Assembly (NCBI GenBank): GCA_963969495.1
Contig: OZ018321.1
Location: 107,646,557 to 107,710,556, forward strand
From: Ceratothoa steindachneri
Taxonomy: Eukaryota > Arthropoda > Malacostraca > Isopoda > Cymothoidae
Direction of reading: 5' to 3'
Length of the DNA: 64,000 nt
The translations under genes and the position numbers were made by a program. Below, one piece after another: positions 41,496 through 55,058 of the stretch; the first letter of the stretch is position 1; every line of letters begins with the position of its first letter. A model generated the notes under the pieces. It was not told the origin of the DNA. It saw nothing but the letters and a program-made list of their open reading frames with translations, and made no database searches.

Positions 41496-42740
41496 ATTGC
41501 ATTTTGTTATCAATTAAAAATGAAGTTTTTCTAAAATTGTTAATGGTAATGAATAAATTTGATAAAACCCAATACTTTTTGTAGTATCCTACATTGAACT
41601 TTGTTCTTCCTTAGAGGAAAAACCTTAAGATACGGATGGACAGTATTTTCAATTACTGATGTCCAGCCCATAAGTACAACTATCAGGGTCACATGATGGA
41701 GGTAGAAGAGGCTTCCCGCAACAGAAGTACAAGTTTGCAGATTACCAGTAGAGCTCCGAGTGAAAATAAACAACACTGCAATTTCCGCAAAGTTTCATGA
41801 AAATCGGTCCTTCCATTCACGAAATATTTTGTACACACACCCACACATATACACACATCCCTGTCCAATAGTCGCTGCCGTACGTGTTTTTAGTCAGTTC
41901 GTGAAATAATAACTGTACTATTGGTTCTCCCCCACCTCAATAGTAACTATTGTATCTAGAACTAGGCCTTTTGCTATATGTTAAAAAAGTAAATAACAAA
42001 ACTGCGAATAAGTTACATTGACCATATATCTATTTATCTCTGCCTAGCTATTTGTTTATAATCCTCTCTCTCTCTCTCTATTTATATTAAAGTATATAAG
42101 TAGAACTACTCTAGTAATAATTATAAACTTAATGAAACTTACGTCTCGCTCTTGCTGGCTATCCTCAATGGTGATGGAGTAGCAGCAGTAGCTAGGACGT
42201 CTACTATTTGCTCCTCCTTAGGCTTATAGTGAGGCTGGTCGATGCTTTCTTTCTTCTTTTTGATAAAAAAGCTAGCGATACTTTGCTGTGATCGTTGTTT
42301 CATGATGGTAGGCCAGTGTACTATACATAACCAGACCTGGCAGACAAGTGAGGCTGCACTTCTACCTCACCCTGTTCCACGCGCTCGTGACAAGCTGGAG
42401 CGCGATCAAGTCTCGTTCGTTTCAACCAGAGCCCCCCTTCCCTTGTAGTGAATTTTACTGTTTTTTATTATTATTATTTCAAAGTCTTGGGGGGGGGTTC
42501 CCTACCCCCCAAATGATGCCCCTGCTCGAGTGTCTGGGGAAGGAGCGCTTTTATATTGCATCTAGTTTGTTTGATTCATTTAAGTAGCTAATTTTTTGTT
42601 GTTTGTATATCTTGCATCGCCCATTGGCACAACTTTTACTGTTTGTGTGTGAAGCTTTTTAGATTAAATTCGTTTTTGCAGAGATTCCCTCAACTTGCTG
42701 AAAGCAAGTTGAGCGGCGTGTCTTCCAAGATTCTGACATT
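41496..42740. other. Unassigned stretch
   Basis: AT-rich sequence with short CT and CA runs near 41,832 and 42,065 and a G-run at 42,488. No coding region or element end was recognised. Confidence 0.5.
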
Positions 42741-42749
42741 AGGCTGAAT

Positions 42750-43075
42750 ACTAAGATCTAAGTCACTGGACGCTCTACCGCAGGCATCTAAAATCACTGG
42801 GAAACCTCCATCAACGATGTCTGCACACCATACTAAACATCAAATGGCACGACAGAACTAATTTGAGTGTTCCCGACCAGGCATGGATCTCCTGAATAGA
42901 AGCAAATGATATGGAAAGGATGGACACAAGACTGCCTAAGCAAATTTTCTATTCAGAACTTACAGAGGAAAAGAAAGATGCTGGGGGACAGAAGAAAAAG
43001 GCACAAAGACAATCTGAAGGCTAACCTAAAGAAGTACAGGATCACCAGGGTTTGACTGCCCACTTTTCCATAGAA
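42750..43075 (+). pseudogene. Ancient LINE ORF2 C-terminal scrap (RTE-like)
   Basis: Codons read WTLYRRHLKSLGNLHQRC, then LHTILNIKWHDRTNLSV, and after a deletion MERMDTRLPKQIFYSEL and GGQKKKAQRQ. This is the pattern of the C-terminal region of RTE-type or similar invertebrate LINEs (RMxxxRxPKxxxYGEL, GGQKKR). Stops and a frame change are present. The clade is uncertain. Confidence 0.55.
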
Positions 43076-43729
43076 TGTTCAAGGCCTGACGGGGGTTCTA
43101 CAGTCACTACAGAACACTACACTAAACACATCAGTCATCACTGACGGACGTCATACCCTAATCTTCTGGAAAGAAGGAGCCAACGACGACACCTAATAAA
43201 AATATAGCTAATGCTACCACTAGACTTACATTTATCGCCTGGGGTAGCGGTACTTACTCTCGGTCCCAGAGCTCCTGGTAGTCTGAAACTAACTGTACTT
43301 CTTTTCTTGGATTTCTCATTTTACCCTTTATTGGCCACATTCTTTACAATCCCTTCTTACCTATTTTTATTGCAAACCCCATGGCCCTTAAATGATTGGG
43401 CCTGGAGAGCACATTTGAAGCCTCCAAGGCCAAATTATTTATCGGGTTCACGGTCTCCCTAAACCTAGGTCACACTATAAATTACAAGTTCTTTTCTTCA
43501 ACCCAGTTTGACCACAATATCATGTTTGTTCTAACCTGCAATTTCTGGGAACTGTGTTATTTGAAAGGCCATAAATCCTAGCCTTTTCATTTATTACTGT
43601 TCAGATTTGTACACGGCGTTATAGGTTTATACTTAAATATTTAGGTTGATTTATTTCATTTTTCATGATTTCTAATGTACTCGTAATCATGATATTTATT
43701 GAGGAATTTTTAAATTTCCCATTAAAGAA

Positions 43730-44222
43730 ACGAGTGCAATCATCCTATAAATAAGAGTGGAAGAATCACTCTGTAAAGTAAGAGTGGGGTATAATCACCC
43801 TGTAAATAAGAGTGGGGTACAATCACCCTGTAAATAAGCGTGGGGTGCAATTACTTTGTAAAATAAGAGGGGAGTAATCACCCTGTAAAATACGAGTGAG
43901 GTACATTCACCCTATAAATAAGAGTGGGGGAATCACACTTTAAATAAGATTGCGGCGAATCACCCTCTAAACAAGTGCGGTGCAATCACCCTGTAAAATA
44001 AGATTGGGCTGTAATCACCTTAAAATAATATTGGGGTGCAATCAGCCTGCAAAATAAGATTAGGGTGCAATCACACTGTGAAATAAAGATTGGGGTGTAA
44101 TCACCCTGTAAAATAAGTGTGGGTGCAATCATCCTATATAATAAGAGTTAGGGTGCAATCACTTTGTCCGAGATAGGGAGGTACAATCCTATAAAGAAAG
44201 GGGAAGTGCAATCACCCTGGAA
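43730..44222. repeat. Minisatellite, about 30-bp unit, roughly 16 copies
   Basis: Unit close to AGTGGGGTGCAATCACCC plus TGTAAAATAAG. Copies differ by several substitutions and 1-2 base indels, so unit length varies between about 27 and 32. It is bounded by AT-rich DNA on the left and unassigned sequence on the right. Confidence 0.9.
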
Positions 44223-44598
44223 CAGATTTGATGGTGTAGCAGGGATAATTCCATGCTACACCCGAAACATGGAGGCGCGGCTCGCCCCTCTCCCTGTCCT
44301 AGTGCCCCATGAGAAACCGGTGCTCCCTCTCGGGTCATCTTTTGCATCTCTTAAACCTCTATCTTTTTCATGCTTGGATAGGCCCTACAAACGGTCAAAA
44401 GGGGCGTTAAACTCTTATAATTAAATAAATCATTTAAGTATTTCAAGATATCGGGACGTGTCCTGTGAGAACGACAAAATAGTTACGCCTACTCTCAATC
44501 TCTTTGGAGCGCTACAGAAATTCATGTGCCGTCGACCTGCGTTCCAAGTTTGAAGAACTCGATCGAAACATACTGTGGACTTTGATACCAACCAGGCA

Positions 44599-44804
44599 GG
44601 TTCCGTGGATGTCTCGTTTCCCTGGTTCCCTGGATGTCTCCTTTCCCTGGTTCCGTGGATGTCTCGTTTCCCTGGTTCCGTGCATGTCTCGTTTCCCTGG
44701 TCTCTGGTCCCGTGATGTCTCGTTTCCATGGTTATCTGGTTCCGTGGATGTCTCCTTTACCTTGTTTCGTGGATGTCTCCTTTACCTGATTTCCTGGATG
44801 TCTC
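44599..44804. repeat. Minisatellite, about 25-bp unit, split by LINE alpha2
   Basis: Unit GGTTCCGTGGATGTCTCG plus TTTCCCT, about eight copies, the last ones diverged. It ends at the alpha2 5' border, and the motif CCTGGATGTTTCCTTTA resumes after alpha2's A-tail at 51,655. The LINE therefore inserted inside the array. Confidence 0.85.
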
Positions 44805-45321
44805 CGTAAGGGGCGCGGCGATTTGCCATCCTGGCCGCCGTGCTGACGGGATCCAGCGCTCCGTCCGGCCCCAGCTTAGCCTCTCTTCCTTCCTTCAGAT
44901 AGCCCGATTTCTCCCCTACCTCGTCGCTTTTCATACAACCTCTCCCACAACTTTCCCTGGTCAGCCTCTAATTTCACAGGGTAGATGCTGACCTTCTTCT
45001 CAAGCCAACCACCCCGGATCGGGGCTGGGGGGAGAGGGGACATTGTTCCCTAACCCCTGAGCTCCGGTTCGGGATGTTTTTTTTTTAACAACCTGCTTCA
45101 TCCCCACCCATACCTTCCTCACATCCCCTTTCCTCTCCTCTTCACATTCTATCAATTTTACGCTGTGTCCAAGGTGGAGCCGCCATGCCCATGGACTGCC
45201 AGGCCACCAGGCGGGAGGGGTGGTCCCGAATGGCGGCGCCGGGCTTGTAAGCACCTCTCGCAGTGCGGGCAACTGCGAGAGGTGATGAGCTATTGCGTCC
45301 CGTATTAAAAAGACGGTGACC

Positions 45322-47752
45322 ATGCCCATGTATGACAAAAAAAACAAAAAAACTTAACCCCCAACTTCCCCAAGAAAATCAACGGAGCCGCCCTCGGGCA
45401 GCTCCACCGAGAAAATGGAGGTCATCCCCCTTGTGCTTGCGCAGGGGACCCTCCATACTTCTTTAACCGGAGAGGAGGCTTACTCCTCTCCTACGCCTAC
45501 GGGTGTAGGAGACTCCCCCTCACCCCCTTCTCTGGAGGTGCTTTCGGGCACCTCCCTATCTCCAGCGGCAGTCCCCTCTGTTCTTTCCAAGGAGACTGCC
45601 AAGAAAGCCAGCAGGCAGCCCATTGCCGACCGCCCCTCGTGCAAGCGGCTCGGTAGGGCAAACCCCCTTAGGGGGGAGAGGGAAGCCAGGCCCCTTCGGT
45701 CGCTTCCCTCAAAAGACCTGCTGGCAAGAATTTTAAACCTTGCTGGGCTCAAGCCTGTGCCTCCCCACACAAGACTGGCGACACTGCCAAGGGGACCTGC
45801 GATGTCCTGGGAGGGGATGGCCAACTGGAGGCCCCTCCTGTGATAGACATGGTCCTTGAGGAGACCCAGCCTCAGACGGTAGGGCCTTCCATGGGGGAGA
45901 ATTCGGGCTCGGCGGCAAGCACCGAACCCGAATCTGCCCCTATGCAGGGTCCTCCTCAAACGGCTGAGGGCTCCGAGGCAGTACAAGGAGGGGAGGGATC
46001 TCCTCCGACAGGTGCCCCTACGACTACCAGGACCTTCTCCATTTCGGAGAGGGACCTGGCTGAGGCCGGTCCATCTGGCCTAGGGGCTTCTGCCGGCAGA
46101 GGTGAGAAGCGGGTTCATTCCCCGCCCTCTTCTCCAAATAAGAAAAAGACTAAAAAGACGAAGAAGACTCGGGGCTCCTCTCCATCCGCGGGGGCTGCGG
46201 AGACGGATGGGTCTGCTGCTACTTTGGTAGGCGACCAAGCCAAGATCGGCACATCCGGCCCCTCTACCCCCTCGTGTGCGGAGCCCCTGACCAAGACTAA
46301 CACCAAGAGTGCACAGGGTGGAGCCTCGATGACATCGGGGCCCCTGATTCAGAGGTTACCTGGCGTTTTCGAGCCCGCTGGCTTCAAATGCTTTCTCGTT
46401 ATTCGCTCCACTGATGGCACCATGTTGTCCAAGGGCAACATGATCCATCAGAGGAGAGGATTAGCTAGTGCAATTGGTAGAGAGCCGAAGGTAACCCGTT
46501 TCTCGGACGGGGGCCTTCTGGCGAATGCGGCAAATTCCGCCGAGGCGGCCAAGATAAGTGCTCTTCGGACACTTCATGGCACCCCGGTGAGTGTAACGCC
46601 GCACTCTACCATGAACTTTGTGAAAGGAGTAGTTTATGCGAGGGAACTCGTTGACTACTCCATTGAGGACATCACCCTAGAGCTGGCTGACCATGGGGCG
46701 GTCAAGGTCGAACATGTGATGAGAAAACAGGGAGGGGCCTCGAAACCCACCCCTACACTTCGTCACGTTCGACTGTGACAAGCTCCTTGACTCGGTGCGT
46801 GCCGGTTGGTACCGCTCCGCGTGAAGACATTCGTGCCACTGCCGTGGCGGTGCTATTACTCTCACCGCTTCGGCTATACGAATCGCTCATGTAGACCTGC
46901 AAAGTCGGGGTCACCCGAAGTCTGTGTAAATTTCTCTAAGGTCGCACACGATAAGTCCAACTCGTGTGGCCAAGTGTGATAATTGCGGAGAGCCGCACCC
47001 TGCTTCTTCGAAGCAATGTGGTGCATATCTCCTTGATAAAGAATTCCTGGCCGTTCAGGCCCAGGATCGACTCTCATTCCGCGAGGCAAAGGACTTGGTC
47101 CTGGCGCGCCCGGCTCTGCCTGGGACGTCATATGCCTCAATAGTTAGATAGGCACCCCCTGCTCCTGGCCCATCCAGGCCAACGAGCACGGTCGTTTCCG
47201 CGCCCATTCGGAGCCCTTGTGCGGGCTCTACCCAACCTGGGCGCTCCCCTGGTAAAGCTGGCGGAAAAAAGGGTTCATACCCTGCCCCGGCTAAAACCAG
47301 GGCTCATCCCTCTTCCCCCAGCGTGACCGTTTCCAGTAAGGCGAAACGGCCACGCGCCTCCACCGAGTCTTTAGACTCACAGGAGGCAACACCCCTGAAG
47401 ATGGTCGCTAGGCCATCTTCGGGGGTTCCTAAAGCTGTTCCCCGAAAGGAGGACAGCAACAAAGGAGCTTCGGCCCCTTCGCCCACGCATCGAGGTGGAG
47501 TGAGTGGCTCGGAGACGGTGGTTCCTCGAAAAGAGGGCTCCCCCCGCCTCCGAAGCCGCAACGCCCGCCTAAGGTTTCGAGGCGGAGGGAGGAAAAGACT
47601 CGCATGGCGAGCCCAACCTCTCCCAATAAATCCTCGAAGGCGACAGCGCTTTGTCCGGCCAACAGCGCCCGGGGTTCTGCCCCCGGGAAGCGTACGGCCA
47701 TTCCCGTGAGGGTCTTCAATTCGAGGAGGGCCCCCGCGTCTCCTCCGAGCTA
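45322..47752 (+). pseudogene. alpha2 gag-like ORF1 (frameshifted)
   Basis: Counterpart of alpha1 ORF1. Open pieces are 45,415-45,843 and 45,840-46,778. The second is intact where alpha1 has its TGA (NTKSAQGGASMTSGPLIQ), which shows the two parts are one ORF in the ancestor. A 2-base loss near 46,757 breaks the frame before the zinc knuckles; knuckle remnants persist (CGEPHPASSKQC near 46,985). The Pro/Ser/Lys-rich N-terminus and C-terminus are as in alpha1. Confidence 0.85.
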
Positions 47753-48804
47753 GGCCTGGAGGGCATATTCCTTCAATGGAATTGCCGTGGACTCCGGGCC
47801 AACTGGGAGGAGCTGCGGAGGCTCGTCTCGTCCCGTTCCACGTTAGCTATTCTTTTTGCAGGAGACCATGCTAGGTGCGTGCCGGCTACCTGCCCTCCCG
47901 GGGTATAAGGGTCTTGTGACCCCACCACCGCGGGTTGGCCGGGCTGGGGGTTGCGCGGTTTACACCCGGCATGATGTCTCCGTTCTTCCTTTCTCTTTAG
48001 ATACCTCCTTTCAGGCAGTGACTGTGCAGCTGCACCTGGATAGGAGGTATACTATCATTTCTGCGTACATTCCACCGTAGGCTGACTTCGACGCGGTGGA
48101 CTTCCGCCGCGTCGTGGCCCCGTTGCCGAGGCCCTATCTCTTGCTTGGAGATCTGAACGGCAGGCATCCTCTCTGGGGAGATTACTCCATAAATCCCAGG
48201 GGACAAGTCCTTGCCGATCTGATCGAAGAGCTTGAGATGGGTGTCCTAAACGTGGATGAGTTTACGCATCACTGTCCGAGAACCGCTTCATTTTCTTGCC
48301 TTGACCTATCTTTGTGCTCTTCGGATGCACAGCCTGATTTTGATTGGGGGGTGGTCGATGACCTCCATGGTAGTGATCACTTTCCCATTCAAATATTTTC
48401 AGGGCAACTGCCGCCTGAGAGACCACCTCGGTGGTGCTTGGCGAGGGCGCGGTGGCCTGCATTTCAGGAAATGAGTTAATTCTCTATCTCAGTCGAGGAG
48501 TTTAGGTCGGTAGATGAGGCCGTTGAGTTCTTCTCCGGCAACCTCATCGCCGTGGGCCTGACTACTATTCCTAGGACGTCTGGCTTTTCTGCACGCCGAC
48601 CACTCCCATGGTGGTCAGCCGAGTGTGAGACGGCCCTCAAACAGAAGCGTTATGCCTACATGCGCTATAAGCGCCGCCCGAACGATTTCACTGTCGCTGA
48701 ATTTCGTCGGGCTAGGGCTAGTTCCGGTATATTTCGAAGCACGCCCGCCGCTCTTCTTGGCGGGCATACGTGTCTTCACTTAACGGAAGACCCCTCTAGC
48801 TGAG
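47753..48804 (+). pseudogene. alpha2 ORF2 endonuclease region
   Basis: Same APE-type domain order as alpha1: QWNCRGLRANWEELRR, LLLGDLNGRHP, GSDHFPIQ. A one-base gain in the T-run near 47,850 and TAG at 48,078-48,080 break it. TAA near 48,477 (alpha1 has a sense codon) and another shift near 48,785 follow. The 48,078 stop and its surrounding substitutions are identical in alpha1. Confidence 0.85.
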
Positions 48805-51457
48805 GTGTGGAAGCGAGTCAAAAGGATTCGGGGCAAGTTCTCGCAGGACCCCCCTCCCGTTCTCCAGGAGAATGGGACCGCAATCTCGGACCCCGCGTCC
48901 GTGGCGGAATCCTTAGCGACCGCTTTCTCCGCATTCTCTAGCCCTGATGCTGCTCCGCCAGCATTCAATGCACGTCGTGATGTCGCGGAAGGCCGCCGGC
49001 TGGACTTTACCTCCAGAGGCGGAGAACCCTTCAACGACAAGTTTACTGTGAGTGAGTTGCGTTCCGCTCTCGCTTCGTGCGCGGACACCGCCCATGGTCC
49101 GGACGATGTCCCGTACGCCATGCTTCGACACCTAGGTGAGCGATTTGTTCAACAAGATCTGGGTGGAAGGTCTTCTCCCAGACTCCTGGCGAATCGCTAC
49201 TGTGCTCGCCTTTCGCAAGTCGGGGAGAGATCACTCTACTCCGACCGGTTTCCGCCCAATCTCTCTAACCTCTTGCGTGTGCAAGTTGATGGAGAAATTG
49301 GTATATGTTAGATTAGCCTATTTCCTGGACAGCGGAGGCCATCTGTCTTCTGCACAGTGCGGCTTCCGTAAGTTCCACTCCACATCGGATGCTCTGCTCC
49401 GACTGGAAAATGCCTTCTGCGAGGCTTTCCTTCGTAGAAAGCCCTACGCCACGGTGTTTTTTGATCTGGAGAAGGCCTATGATACCGCATGGCGATACGG
49501 TATAATGGAGACTCTCCACACGATGGGGGCGAGGGGACGCCTCCCAATGTTTATATGTGAATTTTTGCGAGATCGTCGATTCCACGTACGGGTGGGGGGA
49601 GCCCTCTCCGGCCCAAAGGAGCAGGAAGAGGGTGTCCCGCAGGCAAGTGTCCTCAGTGTCACACTCTTTGCCCTGAGCATCAACGGCATCACCTCGGTGC
49701 TGCCGAAAGATGTTCTCGCTACGCTCTACGTGGACGACCTTTCGATCTCTTTTGGCGCGGCCCAGATGCCAACTCTGGAGCGTCGACTCCAACAGGCATT
49801 GAACCGCGTCTCTCGCTATGCCGAAGCGCACAGGTTTCGGTTTTCTTTGGCCAAGACTAAGGTGGTGCACTTCTGCCGATATCCACGGCTTCACCCCGAC
49901 CCAGATTTGTTTCTTAATGGGGTGCGCCTGGATGTGGTTGAGTCGCACCGTTTCCTTGGTCTTGTATTCGACCGACGCCTCACCTGGGAGGCTCATATTT
50001 GCAGCCTTAGGGTCTCTTGTACCCGCGCCATGGACATTCTCCGTTCCGTGACGTTCAGCGCTTGGGGCGCTGATAGGGCTACTGCCTTACTTTTTTATCG
50101 ATCCTTTGTTCGCTCGAAGCTCGACTACGGATGCGAGTTTTATGCATCCGCAGCCGAGCGATTATTGCGGAAGGTGGATTCGATCCACCACACTGGCCTT
50201 CGCCTTGCGACCGGTGCCTTCCGCACTTTTCCCATTGAGAGCCTGTTGGTCGATGCTGGGGAGATGCCACTCGCTCTGCGCCGCGTGCAGTGCATCACTC
50301 GCCTGTACGTGCGAGCCCGGCGCCTCCCTCAGTCGCCAACAGCTCTCACTGCATCTGCAGCTGATCTCGATGGTGCTTATGCCGCCGAGAGACGCCAGTC
50401 ATACCCAAAGCCCTTTGGGTTTAGGGCCAGGAAACTCCTTCGAGAGGTAGATATAGCTCTCGGGCCGGTGGCGCCCCTGGTTCTGCCCAGGACGCCACCC
50501 TGGAGGTTACCACATTTGGCTATTTGTCGCCACGCCTCTGCTCCCAAAGCTTGTACTGCGCCGGGAGTATTGCGTTCGACCTTTTTGGAGCACACATCGT
50601 GTCACGCTGGTACCGTGCCAGTGTATACGGATGGCTCCAAGTCCCAAGAGGGGGTCGGCTTCCACGCCGTATCCCCTCTGTTTGAAGTCAGCGGGGCTCT
50701 ACCAGGCGCTGCGTCTGTCTTCACGGCCGAGCTGGTGGCAATACACCACTCGGTACGGGAGATTACGCGTGGTGCCCGGTTCGGAGACCGGATTGTGATC
50801 TATAGCGACTCACAAAGCGCCCTGAGTGCTCTCGGGGCATTGGAATCTCCGCATCCCCTGGTTCGTGAAATCCGTGACGCCACGGTTTTGGCGAGCCGGG
50901 CAGATGTCGAGATTATCTTCTGCTGGGTTCCTGGACATGTAGGAATTGCGGGGAATGAGCGCGCCGATGAGGGCGCCAGTGAGTCCGCGAGGACTCTGCG
51001 ACCGGACCAGCGTTTCGCTCTTCCTCACACTGACTACATGGCAGGAATACGGGCAGCTCTTCGGACTGCTTGGCAAAGAAGATGGGAGACGGTCGAAGGG
51101 AACTTAAAGTTGCGTGCCATTGCGCCGCGACTGTTCCCATGGACCTATCCCCCAATGCCGCGGCGGCTTCAGGTTGCTTTCTGTCGTCCCCGAATCGGGC
51201 ACACTCGTGTGACGCATCGCTATTTGATGGAGCGCTCGCCTGCGCCCTATTGCAACGACTGCGTCGTCCCCCAGACTGTTCGATACATTCTTGTCGAATG
51301 TCCCAGTCTGGGTGATCTTCGCGCACGACACCTGTCCCGGTACCGGGATGGGCGGGGTCGCTACCGCCTGTCCCTTGTACTCGGGACCAGTGCGTGTACT
51401 TTGACTGGTGGACTTATTGACTTTTTGGGGGCGCCTGGCCTTCTCCCTTTCATTTAA
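48805..51457 (+). CDS. alpha2 ORF2 RT-RNase H-CCHC (773 codons open from 49,136)
   Basis: A frame at 48,805-49,311 covers the EN-RT linker, ending where a 20-base deletion near 49,141 shifts the frame. A 773-codon frame (49,136-51,457) then holds PTGFRPISLTSC, VFFDLEKAYDTAW, YVDDLSIS (near 49,727), YTDGSKS (near 50,622), FTAELVAIHH, YSDSQSA and GNERADEGA. All four RNase H acidic residues are present. The CCHC tail is CNDCVVPQTVRYILVEC. Of the long copies this has the most complete RT-RNase H, but its natural start is lost. Confidence 0.92.
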
Positions 51458-51851
51458 CCCGGTTTAATTGTTGTTGTTTTTGTTATTGTTTTTGTTATTG
51501 TTTTTGTTATTGCTTTGTTATTGTTATTGTTATTTCTTTTTATTCTTTCCTATTCATTTTTTTAAAGTAGCCTAGAACTAGGCTGTTTGTTTACGGCAAC
51601 TTATGCCTAAGTCGGCAGTCGCCAGATAGCCCCTTAATTAAAAAAAAAAAAAAACCTGGATGTTTCCTTTATCGATTTGTAGGCATAAACTTACCGGCCT
51701 AGTTCCGGAACCCTTGGCCTCCTGTTTTCTTTTTGCGGGTTACCTCGAAGGACAGGTGGGTGTCAATTAACCCCACGCTGCTTTCGAAATCCCGATGCAC
51801 GGCCGCTTTAAGGAGCTGCGGGACCCGTAGCACAAGGAACAGCCTCCCCCC

Positions 51852-51852
<1 letters not shown>

Positions 51853-51948
<96 letters not shown>
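51853..51948. repeat. (TA)n microsatellite
   Basis: Uninterrupted TA array of about 96 bases, ending some 20 bases before the PLE tail. The interval 51,673-51,852 is unassigned. Confidence 0.97.
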
Positions 51949-51950
<2 letters not shown>

Positions 51951-51970
51951 AAGTATTAAATAGAAAGGAA

Positions 51971-52149
51971 AAGTCATATATTAGGGAACACACCATAAGC
52001 TGTAAAACTGACATTTCTATTGAGAATTTTCAAGTATTTGCCTTTAACAACAACAAACATTGCCTAAGAACCCTCGAATCTCTATACATCAAACACTACA
52101 AACCTACACTCAATGAAGATTTAAGTGCAATATCATTATTAATTAACTA
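51971..52149 (+). pseudogene. Penelope-like element, endonuclease C-terminus, second copy
   Basis: An uninterrupted 59-codon frame reads [19 protein letters not shown] and then [16 protein letters not shown], ending in TAA at about 52,147. This is the end of the PLE GIY-YIG domain, parallel to the copy at 1,330-1,834. Everything before it is replaced by a TA array, so the GIY-YIG catalytic residues are absent. Confidence 0.75.
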
Positions 52150-53068
<919 letters not shown>

Positions 53069-53431
53069 TGTATCTCACCCCCCCCCCCATTTTCCTCTGT
53101 AGAGAGGGAAAAAATTATCAGGAATTTAAAAGAACTGCTGGTATAGCTGGGAAGACTCAACTGGAAAAGGAGGGTTTTATTTTGTACTTTTATTCTTTCT
53201 TTAAAGAACATCATCGTGTACTACTAAGCTCACCGGACAAAGAATTAGTCACCTAGGGAGATAAACCCCCCATAATTTAACATCTGAAGCATGGATAAAC
53301 CTTAGGCAGCCGAGAGGCGTAGCCTTAGTTCACGTCGAAACGTTAATTAGACTTTATTTGTGTTGCGGACGGCGTAAAGATCTGTAGGTAGCAAATCAGC
53401 TCTACTTAAAATTGAACCGAAAAGCGACGTC

Positions 53432-53758
53432 ATGGAATGTCAAATAGGTTTGATTGCGTTTGGCCGCGCCAAAGGTCATCATGTGAAGGAGGTGGCGGAA
53501 TTTGACAGTGTTTCAACGAGTACGGTCATCCGAATTTACAAGCAATGGCAGAACTCCCCAAATGCGAAAAACTCTGGCCAGAATTGCGGACGGAAGGTGT
53601 TGACAGGCAGGGACCGTCGTAGAATCTCCAGGCTTGTAATTGCAAATCGATTTCCTTTGAGGCAGGAATTGCTACAAAGCGTCAATTCTGGTCCTTTACC
53701 ACCCATTTCAGAAATAACATTACACAGGGATTTAATTCCATGGCATGGTTACAAGTGA
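53432..53758 (+). pseudogene. Tc1-like transposase N-terminal domain
   Basis: A 108-codon frame starts MECQIGLIAFGRAKGHHVKE, then VSTSTVIRIYKQW, NCGRKVLTGRDRRRISRLV and ISEITLHRDLIPWHGYK. These are the two helix-turn-helix units that bind terminal repeats, with the GRK linker between them. A TGA follows at once and no DDE domain is found, so it is truncated. Confidence 0.75.
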
Positions 53759-54983
53759 CCAATTTTTTGTCCGGTGAGCTTATAACATAATGCCAGACTT
53801 ATTATACTATGCAATATGCTCTAGTGAAGTTTTCTATATTTTTCTTATATATAGTAATATCATATATAATAATAATAATATAAAAATCAAGAAAATGAAT
53901 AATTATTTTGTTAATTTTTTACATCCCCCCCGGGGCCCGTAGCACGTGCTACTAAGTTAAACCGCCACTGCCCCAATGGTATAGTTATCGATGACAATAG
54001 TGGCTTCGGCGGCTGTCACCTTGCTGGGGACCGCCAGAAGGGAGCATGACATTAAAAAATGAAGAAAGAAGACTGGTAGAAGGATCGATTCAGGAACTTA
54101 AACTTGGCGCCTCGACCGCCCAGCCGAACCTATCTGCCCTCTGGCGTGAATGAGGGGGAATAGCCCTTTCGAGCTCTGGCGTTTCCATTCCACTCATCAG
54201 TATGACTCGTCAATTTAGAGGTGGTAGTGGTGTCGCTCCGATCTAGATTTTAATACTTTTGTGAATATCACTTTCTCCCGTTCGTAGTCGTAGCCTTTTC
54301 ATTCTTGCGTCTACGGATCGGGATTACTTGGATATTTAGAAGCCTCTTTCGCCGTCATCTCGCCTGTAGACAGGTAATTACGGGCGTGCCATGCTGCTGC
54401 TGCTCCTCCCCCCCCCTACCCTATATTTTGGCCTTTAAGAAGGAAGAAGGCCCTGGTCTGGAAAGAGGCGAGGCACTGTCATCACTCGCCGTGGCGAAGA
54501 AGAAGCGGCTATAATTCCACCATCGAAAATTCACTCGCTTCCTTCTAACGCCCTTTTTTTCTTCTGTTTTCGTTCCCTCTTATCTCGATTGTATCGATGG
54601 CGTTGATTATTGGGGGTAGGGGAGGTTATTGCCGTGTGCTTATGAGGTGGTGCACATTTATACATACAACTACTCCTTCTGGCCTCCTTATGTGTTATCG
54701 AATGAGCTTTGCCTTTGTTGATCTTTTCGGTGTCCATAGCATGGAAGTGAGCAGGTGTGTTGTAGTGAGTGTGTGTGTGTGGGGGGGGGGGGGCTCATTT
54801 TGCCCTACTATTGATCTAAGAGCTCAACGCATATGAGTAAGTTCGGGCTGAAACTGGTGGGGACCAAATGGGAGCCAGAGCCCGATTTCCTCGTAAGACC
54901 GTGTTGACTTTTGTTCCTCTTCGCTCAGTTGGTTACCGACTGTTTTTATCTTTCTTGAAGCTGAGAGTAGGGTGTATTATACA

Positions 54984-54986
<3 letters not shown>
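53759..54986. other. Unassigned stretch
   Basis: Mixed-composition DNA with C- and G-runs (54,407; 54,781). No credible gene or element was recognised. Confidence 0.5.
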
Positions 54987-55049
<63 letters not shown>

Positions 55050-55058
55050 GTGTGTGTG
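54987..55058. repeat. Compound (AT)n-(TG)n microsatellite
   Basis: AT repeats to 55,046 pass into TG repeats to about 55,058. The 1.3 kb after it (55,059-56,385) contains only homopolymer C/G runs and unassigned sequence. Confidence 0.97.

Larger units (their letters stand above)
44805..51654 (+). mobile_element. LINE-alpha copy alpha2, full length, with target duplication
   Basis: A 6.85-kb copy with the same 5' end and 3' end as alpha1. CCTGGATGTCTC at 44,793-44,804 and CCTGGATGTTTC at 51,655-51,666 flank it, a 12-bp duplication with one mismatch, although the minisatellite target makes this partly ambiguous. Defects: gag frameshifts near 45,840 and 46,757, TAG at 47,149, a +1 shift near 47,850, TAG at 48,078 in EN (shared with alpha1) and a 20-base deletion near 49,141. 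Confidence 0.93.

Noticed and set aside
43730..44222. CRISPR-like array
   Set aside because: The 30-bp units are adjacent with no unique spacers, and the DNA is eukaryotic. It is a minisatellite.
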